A stretch of DNA of 31,780 bases, taken from Fragilaria crotonensis. Lineage: Eukaryota; Bacillariophyta; Fragilariophyceae; Fragilariales; Fragilariaceae. The notes beneath the pieces are model-generated. The model had not been told where the DNA came from, did not search any database, and saw only the letters and a list, made by a program, of their open reading frames with translations. The DNA is taken from the NCBI GenBank assembly GCA_022925895.1, contig JAKSYS010000705.1, forward strand, positions 1 through 31,780, written 5' to 3'. Position numbers and translations under genes: made by a program. Of this stretch, positions 18,233 to 26,856 are shown piece after piece. Position 1 is the first letter of the stretch, and the number at the start of each line of letters is the position of its first letter.

Positions 18233-19795
18233 ACAGGCTTCCGAGTGGCTCTTGATATCTCAAGTTGGAGTTCTTCAATAAAAACTGGCTCTGTGGCATT
18301 CCGGTACGGTCTGGAACCAAACTGCCCATCATTCAATAACCGAAGATCTTCCGCTTGATGCATCGCTTCGCGCCACTTGATACCAAGAAACAAGTTGAAA
18401 TCGGCTTCGTAGATGTGGATAACGCGTGTGCGATGCAACCGAACATTATCGGGGTCTTTAAATAGCATAGTATTTACCACTTTTTGCCACCGCTGGAAGG
18501 AATAGCCGCGCTCAATGAGTAGTTGATTAGCGCTAAGCGTAGGCTTCGTAAGGCCTGCTGTCGATAGTTCAGGTGTCTCGTTTCTCCCTATACTCTGGAG
18601 TCAAGTCTTCGTCAGCAGCTTCAGAGGAGTATGAATGCCGCGCGATGAGAGCTTTATAATGCCCTAAGTGCATACCGGAAGGGGACGTTGTAGTGGATTC
18701 GGACCAAAGTTTCAATTTGCTACAAAATCGTCGTCACTGATAGTGGGGCGGGTCGTATCCGCGATTGTGGACTGGGCAAATTGGAGGTGACGGAGGAGTA
18801 GCTGGATGCTCCCTTCAAAACCAGAATTGTCGAATGTTCCCCGCAGGAGTTGGTTTTGCGTCTCACTAGTACCAGTGTAGCCCAGCAGTTCCGACAAGGG
18901 TGGTATCGTGAACGGGGTACCTTGGGCTTGACCGAAATGCAACCGGTTCCTCTCTTGAAGAAGACGAACGATCTCGGATGGGATATCGACTTGGGTCCAT
19001 TGGACACACGTTTTTGGATCGTCGCCTTCGTTCAGTGGAATTTCTAGACGGACAACACTACCTTGGTGGGATTTGCCACGTACGTGTCTTAGTTTGTCGG
19101 TGACTGCTTTGATGTCCTCGGCTTTCATGATCCTGCGCAACCGTTGCGCAGTGAGCTTATCGGCTTTTGAAATTGATTTTTCCAGGTCGTTGATGCGCTG
19201 AAGACGCTCAGAGCTACGGGTCGCAAAACTATCCTTGATGATTCGCTGACCTCATTTTTGCCCATCTAAGGAGACGTGAGCAATGGCCTTGATTCCTTGG
19301 TAGTTCGTCAGTAGGGAGTTCGACTGAATATTCTTGGAGAATGATGGAACTATCGAGTGCATTTCGGAATGCGGATAAGCATTTCCGAAGGTATTGAACT
19401 CGACGTCGTGCTGTAGCTAATGCGACCGACCAAGCTGGCTCATTAAACTGTGGAATATGTGCCTCAGCGGCTAGACTTGCAGCTAAAACATCCCGATCTA
19501 GTTTTTCCGCATATTGATGCCTGTTTCCCGCATACGTCAACCGCTCGCCTCGTCGGAAAGCATTGTGCTCCTCAAGGAACTCATACATGTTGTTGATATA
19601 TTCGGTGACCTGATGAGGGTTTGTTGCTTTGAGCATGCGCCGAGCTGGTGTTGCAAGATCCTGAGTCGGACTGCCGAAGAGTTTGACCGTGTCGAAATCG
19701 AAAGAAACCTCTGTGATCCGAAGATAAGCGAGCATTGAAGGCGTCATATCCCATCTTGACCAGCGCCTCTTGGAGTCGCTGACTGCCGAGAGCAT
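18233..19795 (-). pseudogene. LINE ORF2 continuation: linker and N-terminal reverse transcriptase
   Basis: It continues from the endonuclease after a frameshift near 19700 (FDFDTVKLFGSPTQDLATPA). A helical linker contains KAEDIKAVTDKLRHVRG and RLLQERNRLHFGQAQGTPFT, the latter familiar from diatom LINEs. RT begins with STTTSPSGMHLGHYKALI (near 18650-18710) and continues with NTMLFKDPDNVRLHRTRVIH, EADFNLFLGIKWREAM, LNDGQFGSRP and RNATEPVFIEELQLEISRA. It stops after RKPVV at 18231-18236, where unrelated sequence begins. Breaks between frames lie near 19255, 18715 and 18555. RT motifs A and C are absent, so it is catalytically dead. Confidence 0.85.
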
Positions 19796-20732
19796 AATCT
19801 AAACACTTGGTGCCACGAGCGTAAGTCGCGGGAACCTTTGATGAGTGTCGACAAGCACTCAGGCTAACCAACTTCAGTTCTCCTGCAACAAAACTTAAGC
19901 CGTCGGGATCAGAACCGAATGCTTCGTTGAAATCCCCGACCAATAAAATGTCAGCACCTGCTCGCTGATATACGAGCAACTCTTTGAGCAAATCTCGACG
20001 AAATGCTGATCTTGGATTACTTAGTGCGTCCTGAGATTGCAGAAGGAGGCTTCGTTGTTGGCCTGCCACAGTTAAGTTGCCGTCTTGTCCCCGTTTGTCA
20101 ACTGGTTGGTAGGCGGATGCAATAACAATTCTTGTCCCCGAACGACCAACGAATTCTTGAACAACCCACCGACCCCATCGATCTTGTGTTTGACGGATGA
20201 TCCGACCGGATAAGCTCCCTATGGTTAAGAGGAACGTACCGCCGGGCTTGTAATGCGTTCGAAACGGGATGGGCGTAGTGCCTGCGATAAACTTTGTTCG
20301 ATGCCAGTATTGTTTAACCGTATCGTATAAAATACTTCTAATATACACTTGAGTGACGTCGAGGTTGTGCTCTTGCCCACAAAAAACGTCCCCTTGAACT
20401 TCTTGAAGAACTTTGCATACGTCGTTGAGTTGTCCACCTCTTCGGTCTAAAGATAAACCATTGACGTTTTGAACGTAAACTCGGGTACAATTGGGCGCTT
20501 TGGAGGTGAGAATATCTCCCCAAGGGTAATTCTCGCGTTGGTTGCTCCGAGTAAGCGAACTTGGCTGACGTCCGTGCTTGTCGGAGTCTTCCAAAAAATT
20601 GCTTTGGGACATAGCCTTACTAAATAGATTTTTCCATTGCGCTTGTGCGCTCTCCAATGAATGTCTCGCATTTGAACCTTCTCCCAAAGCTGATGTCCCT
20701 TGGACGGCTGCGATGCTTCCTTGTGTACTCAT
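19581..20732 (-). CDS. LINE ORF2 N-terminus: APE-like endonuclease domain
   Basis: An uninterrupted frame of 383 codons from ATG 20732. Endonuclease/exonuclease/phosphatase motifs appear in order: VQNVNGLS, CGQEHNLD (metal-binding Glu), SAYQPVDKRG, LLVGDFNEAFG (catalytic Asp and Asn) and LSSDHRGFF (catalytic Asp-His). Such enzymes nick target DNA to prime reverse transcription. All signature residues are present, so the domain itself could fold. Homology stops near 19705 at a frameshift, and the last 40 or so residues of the open frame are out of frame. The ATG overlaps the ORF1 stop as ATGA, suggesting coupled translation of the two ORFs. An N-terminal part of about 80 residues precedes the nuclease and has no recognised motif. 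Confidence 0.85.
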   Translation of the reverse strand: MSTQGSIAAVQGTSALGEGSNARHSLESAQAQWKNLFSKAMSQSNFLEDSDKHGRQPSSLTRSNQRENYPWGDILTSKAPNCTRVYVQNVNGLSLDRRGGQLNDVCKVLQEVQGDVFCGQEHNLDVTQVYIRSILYDTVKQYWHRTKFIAGTTPIPFRTHYKPGGTFLLTIGSLSGRIIRQTQDRWGRWVVQEFVGRSGTRIVIASAYQPVDKRGQDGNLTVAGQQRSLLLQSQDALSNPRSAFRRDLLKELLVYQRAGADILLVGDFNEAFGSDPDGLSFVAGELKLVSLSACRHSSKVPATYARGTKCLDYALGSQRLQEALVKMGYDAFNARLSSDHRGFFRFRHGQTLRQSDSGSCNTSSAHAQSNKPSSGHRIYQQHV

Positions 20733-23401
20733 GCTTCAGTCGCTCCAGCTTGATCCGAGGGATAGGTGTATTGGGAATCAAGGGGAGCGGGTAATGGATA
20801 AGGCGTCGGTTGGGTTAGGACAGGCGACATACTAGGGTCATGCGGGGGAAGATTGACCTGAGCAGGGCTGCTGATGATGTCCGGAGAGTCGAAGGCTTCA
20901 TCAAGGTTAGTACATACTTCCATAAGCTCAACTTCGGAGTTACAACCAGGAGAATCGTTGGAACTGTAGACTTGATGAGAATGGTCATGCTGTTGCTTCT
21001 TGTTACCGAGTTTCCGATGCGAACGTTGTTTCTTCTTTTCCGGGGAACAATAAACCTTTGAGGAGGCGGACGAAGTGACGGACTGGGCGTTGGACTGTGA
21101 CGACCCTGAAGCAGAACTTGCGCTACTTGTAGAGCATAAGTCCGTAACGTGTCTTTGAGACAGCACCGACTTGGAAGGTGGTTTGTCCATGGAGGCCACC
21201 GCAGTGATTGGTCCTGGTTCTCGATCAAATTCCATTTTTGTCGCCAAGCCTTCCATAAAGGCAGACAACTTTTCAAAATGTGCATGTAAATCGAGCATTG
21301 TAGTCGACATCTTGTGTTGACATTCCATATTTGTCAGTAACCGATTGTTCATTTCTGTAAATTGTTTTTCCGTGAGAACTTTCATCTCCTCCATATCTGC
21401 GGAGATATGTTTCTGAAGTTCGCCAGATTTCTCGATCTGTTCGGTTGCCTTCTCCACTTTGTCCGACACCGCTGCCAATTTTTTATCGAATTCGTCGATC
21501 CTTGTGAACTGTTGTTCGATTGATTGTAACCGCATTGAAGACTTTCGGCCTGATACATCAAGTGCTTCCAACTTCTTTTTCATTGATCTTTCTAATTCGA
21601 GAAACTTGGTATCCGACGAAGTTCTAGAAGCGTGCGTGAGGAATGTGTTGACCCGGCGCTCCGATCTTCATCAGTGCCGATGGATGTATCGCCTCCTGCA
21701 CTATTGAGATCGGCTGCTACCTGGCCTTGTTTGGTCTTCCATGCGTTGCGAAGGGGTCTCATTGGGTTGGAGGCCTCCATTGGTGTGGGCCACTCTGGAC
21801 TGCCTTCCGATCGTCGTTTACTGATGTGATTTTGGGCGCGGTTGACCTCCCCTTCTGCTCGAGCGTTCGGGAAAGTAGAAACTTGCTCTTGAATGTTGTC
21901 ATGCCACCCTGCTGCCGTTGAGAGCTTGTCTAGGAACGATACATTAGCGGCAATTTCGGCTTGGATGTGAATGACATCCGGTAAACCTGGAATCTTGTCC
22001 CGGTAACGTGCTTCCCGTTGGTTGGGTGGATACAGGCGTGATTTGTAGGACCTCCACTCTTGTTGAACCTTCTGCAAATACTGGCTTGGGACCAACAAGT
22101 AAGCTTTATGATCGGGTGGTCCGTTCACTACATCGCAAAGTGCTGGGGAGACGTTGTCTACCGCCAGTATTGTTGCTGCCCATTCTCGAGTAGACCGTTC
22201 GATCGTGGTTCCATCTGCATTATATTCAATACGTGCTTGATCGAGATGGTTGATGGTCGGCGTCATAGGAATGGCCTTCAGAGAGCGTGCCCACCTTTCA
22301 TGTACCTGAAAATGGCTGCGAATTTTTCATCTGTCATTGTACCTAATGCGTATCTTGGGATGAAGAGCACTCCGTGACCTGTTAAAACTGGAAGCAACGC
22401 ATGACATAGGGCATCACGTGTTTCTCTCCGCATTGGATACGAAGATGTGGTATCAACTGATCCATTGGAGACTTTTGTACCGGACGATGTCAAAGTATGG
22501 GGTGTTGGTGGGAAGCACGCTGCGCAAGAATTGAGTATATCGATGAAGCTGGGTGGTGTTGGGAGCTTTCAAGAGGACGTATCCTGCGATGACCATTTTT
22601 CCACTTGTGCTCTTGGAATTTGAGATCGATAACTCCACTCTTGGCCTTGAGAACTCCTGCCGTAATGTTTGACCGCAACCACTGCCCTGGAGTAATGCTG
22701 AAACCGATCCGAAGTCCAAAATGATCTGGCGCTGGGAATGAACGATTGTTATAACAGGAGTGATAAAGTCTCGAAGTTCTTCTGCAATCATGCTCGGTGC
22801 CGATTTGGACACAGAGAGAGGTCTTCGCTCTCCCACCTGTAGAGAATTCCTACCTCATGGGGAATCAGTTCCTGAACGATGTCATAAATGGCTTCATTCA
22901 GTTTCTTTTTATCTTTCTCGTATGCATGAGTGTTCTCAGGTGGTGTCCATTTGACATTTACTCGATGAGTACCGTCGTTTGTGGGAATATTCGGGAAAGG
23001 GAAGACTTCAACTGTGTGGGCACTGAGTTTTCACTTGCCAACTCGGGATGTGGATTATCGGTCATTGCCTGCGAGTCAACTTCTTTCTTCTTCGATGTCT
23101 TCGGTAACTGTGGTCACAGGTGGGAGACCTTGAGACCAGGAGAGCTTTGAGAATCGTTTCTTTTTGGTGGATTCTGTTTCGTTGCACTTTTGAAAGCCGA
23201 CAATGCCAAACTACTGGGAGACTCATCCTCCAATGACTCTAGGAGGCGATCAGGTGAGACGGTTGTGGTATTGTTGGTGGGTGGTGGTTCGTTATCGGTA
23301 GACTTCGGAGGGCTTTTGGAACGTCTCCGCCCCATGACTGGAATCCAATCCGTCTGGTCGTCGGTATCCATCGGTGTCGTCATAAACGGCATGGTTTTCA
23401 A
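20729..23401 (-). pseudogene. LINE ORF1 with coiled coil, frameshifted
   Basis: It starts MKTMPFMTTPMDTDDQTDWI followed by the basic GRRRSKSPPKS. The middle portion (RETRDALCHALLPVLTGHGV, ALCDVVNGPPDHKAYLLVPS) has no family I can name. It is followed by a coiled coil (residue pattern SIEQQFTRIDEFDKKLAAVS, ADMEEMKVLTEKQFTEM) and a Ser-rich, Lys-rich C-terminal region (SPEKKKQRSHRKLGNKKQQH) suited to RNA binding. A coiled coil plus a basic region fits a LINE ORF1 RNA chaperone, although no zinc knuckle or RRM is seen. Frames change near 23110, 22480, 22275 and 21590. The last part (from about 21583) is intact and ends in the ATGA overlap with ORF2. Confidence 0.7.
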
Positions 23402-23766
23402 GAATAGGCTAACGTGTCCGTGTCATGAAGAGTAGAAGGATCATAATGAGAAAGGTACTCTCTGGAAACGTTCATCGCCCAGGCATTTAACTGCGGTGGG
23501 ATATCCATCTCTTGATCTACATGGAACCGAAAATTGTACCAGATCGAACGATGCACTTGAAGCGGATCTGACTCCATTGCAGCCCAAAGTTTATCACATT
23601 CGAAACAGTCTTCGAAGACGAAGAAACCTAAATAGAGGTAACGAAACCAATTTTCTTTGGTGCCGTGCTGACGATAAGCGTACGCGTTTGCATCGCGTCG
23701 AGCGCGTTCTTCAGCCGAAAACCAATCGGGACCGTTTGAGTTGGATGATCGAACCACTGGTCGCAA
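23398..23766 (-). CDS. Leader ORF upstream of LINE ORF1, unknown
   Basis: The open frame contains DWFSAEERARRDANAYAYRQ, NWFRYLYLGFFVFEDCFECD and SIWYNFRFHVDQEMDIPPQL, a folded-looking composition rich in aromatic residues. A related open stretch (MPERRQSTPPSAFPAEAELS) begins near 23850 in another frame, so the true start may lie there. Its stop at 23398-23400 directly abuts the ATG of ORF1 at 23401, suggesting that it belongs to the LINE as an extra 5' ORF. I know no family for it. It could instead be a host gene fragment. Confidence 0.45.
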   Translation of the reverse strand: MRPVVRSSNSNGPDWFSAEERARRDANAYAYRQHGTKENWFRYLYLGFFVFEDCFECDKLWAAMESDPLQVHRSIWYNFRFHVDQEMDIPPQLNAWAMNVSREYLSHYDPSTLHDTDTLAYS

Positions 23767-23940
23767 CGAAAACTATACAAAGGATGCGATAGTTCTGCTT
23801 CCGCTGGGAAAGCTGACGGAGGCGTTGATTGCCTCCTTTCCGGCATGGTCATGGTGGTGAGGTTACGCGACAACTTCCTATTCGGTGTACGCAATTACGG
23901 TCGAAGGACAGAACGTATTTGCGAAAACTAAACTAGAAAA

Positions 23941-26134
23941 TTGTGTACTACCGGTAGCTACTAGTAGTATGTGAAGTGTACTGTAGGTGCTGCAGCCTGA
24001 AGCGCAACAATATATTGTATGTACTGTACAATATATTGCAATATATTGTTACCAATATATATTGTATTGGTTCGTCTGACAATAACAATATATTGTATTG
24101 GCGTTTCCAACAATACCAATATGTTGTATTGGTAGGTCCAACAATAACAATATATTGTATTGGTAGGCCTAACAATAACAATATATTGTACAATGTATTG
24201 TATATGTACAGTAAGACAGTAGTAGTATTATCTACTACTGCTGGCACGCTTTCCAGCGTGCCGTACGTAGTATGAAGTACTCCGAGTATGAACAATATAT
24301 TGCAATATATTGTTATCAATATATTGTATTGGTCTGTCGGACAATAACAATATATTGTATTCTGGACTGTCTGACAATAACAATATATTGTATTGGTCTG
24401 TCGGACAATAACAATATATTGTATTGGTTGGTCCAACAATAACAATATATTGTATTGTAAAATCAAAAACCAACAATACAATAACAATATTATTGTGCGC
24501 ATCCCTGGCAGCCTCCACACTCCACAGTCCATATTGCATACAACTCTGTAACACTACCTAGTACTGTAGTACCAGCCTATATACTTATACCGGTCCTCCT
24601 CCAAACTACGGTACGAGTATCACAATTCACAATACAGAATACAGGCACCGACACCGGGAGTAGCATTTTCTACAGTACTTAGCCTGACTATACTTCTCCT
24701 GTTTCCAAAAAAACATTATTAGGAATTAGGATAGCACGCCCAAAGGAGTTGTGGTGAAAGTGGAGAGCGGAGAGCCAAAAGATTGTTGGAGTCTTCTAGC
24801 TGGTCGCATTGTGGGAAGCTTATTTTGTGTCAGAAGCTCTTGTGAAAACATGGTCTACGTGGGCTACTATACGTTTTCTTTATTCCGTCCTTCTACATCT
24901 TGGTTCTGAAGGCAAAGGTCATCGAAAGTTTTACTAGCAACGCATTGCGATACCTGTCAACTACCTAAAGTCTGGTTCCCTAAAGTCTGGTTCCAAATAA
25001 GCCAGCTTAAGCACACCAGCCACAGTCTGATTCGTTCACCTTGTTGCTATAATGCAACCAAATTACCTAGGTTCATCCCAGTACTCCAGGTCGTGTCCTT
25101 TCTCACAAAGCCGCTACCAGTCCAGTCAACCCAACTTAAGCGTTTCCAGATGCCATACTTTCAATCAGAACAAATTGGCTGATGAAGAAAACGCCTATTG
25201 ACATCAAGCAGACCATCAATTTATTGTCGCTACTCTTGACCATTTCGTCGGAAACAATATTGTGGAAGTTGGCAATTCCATGACCACTCATAGTGGCGCT
25301 ATCGACCGTAAATTAATGCATCATACAACCGAGGTGGAGACAAGTAGAGAAAGTCATATTCCGATGGTCCCAATATGATATTATAAGACTTCTGATCAAA
25401 ACTTGTTACACATGTCAGCGCTCCAATTCGCCAACGTCCATCAAATAACACCCACGGCGATACTTCCATTTCTCAGTTCAGAGATGTAGTTGCATGGGAT
25501 GAATGCTGGATTGTTCACTTTTTGGTGGGCTTCTTTTGCTGATTTCCATTGCCCTTAGCGGCATCGTATACCTTCAACTTTACCTTCCAGTAGCAGTAGC
25601 AGCCCCCAATGATAGCAAGTATGATTGCGACTATGATGGACCCGATGGCAAAAAAGAAAAGACCAGGGTTGTCATTCTTGAGGTCTTTCACCATTTGAAT
25701 GAATGTCTTTTCCTCACCTGATGATTCGGGTGGAACGGATGGGACCAGCACGGAAATTGGCAACCCAGTCCTTCTACTTCCCCATGTGGGGCTTCGGAAT
25801 GTTGGGCGGGCTGTCGTCGCAGATGTTTTCTGTACCGGCAACGGTGTTGGCGATGGCAGGACGTGGAACTTGGTATCGCCCATGTAGGCTGTAACGACGT
25901 AGGCGACGACGAAGGGGTTTGCACACTTATGAAGTTGCCTAACGAAGCAATGGCATTATCCAAGAACGTTTCTGTCTTGAGCGTTCCGAGCACAGACGCC
26001 ACTGCGAAATTGAAATAGGATGCCACATTTTTGGCAGTGGATGACACATAGACGCTCATCTTGCCGTTGATTGTGTAGCAATTGGCCACATTGGTGGCGC
26101 AGGCGCCTGCAATTGTATCTTTTGGATCCAGATC
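23941..26134. repeat. Duplicated block, D copy of the B locus
   Basis: It matches 12416-15396 without the TIR element, including satellite, 3' flank and the 3' part of the gene. The last B-specific bases are GGATCCAGATCC near 26124-26136, where C has GGGTCAAGGTCC. The flank at 24510-25514 has no conserved gene. Confidence 0.9.
24003..24497. repeat. Palindromic AT-rich satellite, copy 2 (uninterrupted)
   Basis: About ten CAATATATTG-centred units, most with a 31-bp period. The core is a near-perfect 20-bp palindrome, followed by a TTGG..(5-9 nt)..CCAA or TTGGTCTGTCGGACAA hairpin. In the middle (24200-24290) lies a non-satellite segment with a perfect hairpin (GGCACGC, loop TTTCCA, GCGTGCC near 24243-24262) and an AGTAGTA/TACTACT pair. 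Units are directly adjacent and no spacers vary as in CRISPR arrays. Strand formation of cruciforms is plausible. Confidence 0.88.
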
Positions 26135-26431
26135 CAGGCCAACAACGTCAGGATACTTGGAAGTGTCCGTTCCACTCGCTGCGCAGGCGGGGATCATGAA
26201 GGGGGCGATTTTTTTGGCAAGTGCCTTTTCGATTGCTGGCAAGATATTTGTTCTGATATCTGCTTGGGTTGTTCCACTCTTTACCGTAAGATCGTATTTG
26301 AAGGACATGCCTACAAAGTCGCCGCTGTCGACCCCGATGAACCTTTTGACAACGCTACACCCAGCCGAGACGTCCTTTGCCACGATGGAAAGAGCTATCA
26401 GGAGGAGGAGGATTGCCTTACGGTACCTCAT
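25515..26431 (-). CDS. Type I membrane protein, family member D, B/C chimera (one frameshift)
   Basis: Start chosen at 26431 (MRYRKAILLLLIALSIVAKD), because it gives an N-terminal signal peptide identical to that of C; an in-frame extension to 26551 adds a non-family leader. The first half (to KYPDVVGLD) is C-like and the second half (CYTINGKMSVYVSSTAKNVA, LKTETFLDNAIASLGNF) is B-like. One base is missing at 25857-25858 (CAGG against CAAGG in B), after which the frame resumes with LPSPTPLPVQKTSATTARPT, the juxtamembrane ESSGEEKTFIQMVKDLKN, membrane segment FFFAIGSIIVAIILAIIGG and Lys-rich tail ending QQKKPTKK. With that base restored it is the most complete family member. The role is unknown; a cell-surface or wall-associated protein is likely. 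Confidence 0.78.
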
Positions 26432-26719
26432 GCTGCACGGTTGATGTCCTGTACGTGTTGACTGCAAATGCGCGTCGCGTCGGATAGCGCAATGGTTCGA
26501 GAATCGTTGAATAACCTTGTGAGATGACATGAACCTCTGATGAGACGCCATACTTGATCCCCCCTTTGTACAGCACCGGTACCACTAGATGAGTATTCTT
26601 ACTGTACCTCATTTCACCCCTGCAGTTTTCGCATTGAGTGAATGAAAATGCTAACCTTATCAAAAAAAATACTACCGTTAAATCTCTATACGGTACGAAG
26701 TACATACAGTAGTGTTGAA
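26162..26719. repeat. Duplicated block, D copy of the C locus
   Basis: It matches 17682-18230: the 5' half of the gene and its upstream region. The C-specific AAGTG (26161-26165) is the first diagnostic base after the breakpoint. Homology ends at 26719 in TGTTGAATGTTGAA, a small direct repeat. Confidence 0.9.
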
Positions 26720-26856
26720 TGTTGAACAGCGAACGTGGCAGCAGCACTGGAATCGAAACTTGGAACCCTACTTCTATTAAAACTTGCATTTAATACTTGG
26801 CTGCAGATTATGCTGATTGGATTGATCTCTAGTAGAGTGTCAGAGACGGTAGTCTA

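Larger units (their letters stand above)
18231..23940 (-). mobile_element. Non-LTR retrotransposon (LINE), 3'-truncated fragment
   Basis: Read on the minus strand it carries a leader ORF, an ORF1 with a coiled coil, an APE-type endonuclease, a linker and the start of reverse transcriptase. It ends within the RT fingers, before the catalytic YxDD box. LINEs are normally 5'-truncated, so loss of the 3' half points to a later recombination or duplication break, not to abortive reverse transcription. The fragment ends at 18231, where the C-type block starts, and its 5' end abuts the D block at about 23941. No target duplication can be defined. The 5' boundary is placed only by the start of the D block. 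Confidence 0.85.

Noticed and set aside
24003-24497. Possible CRISPR-like array
   Set aside because: Units are contiguous palindromic repeats without unique spacers, and the context is a eukaryotic nuclear genome.
26432-26551. N-terminal extension of gene D
   Set aside because: The in-frame leader precedes a perfectly placed signal peptide and is not shared with A-C, so the start at 26431 is preferred.
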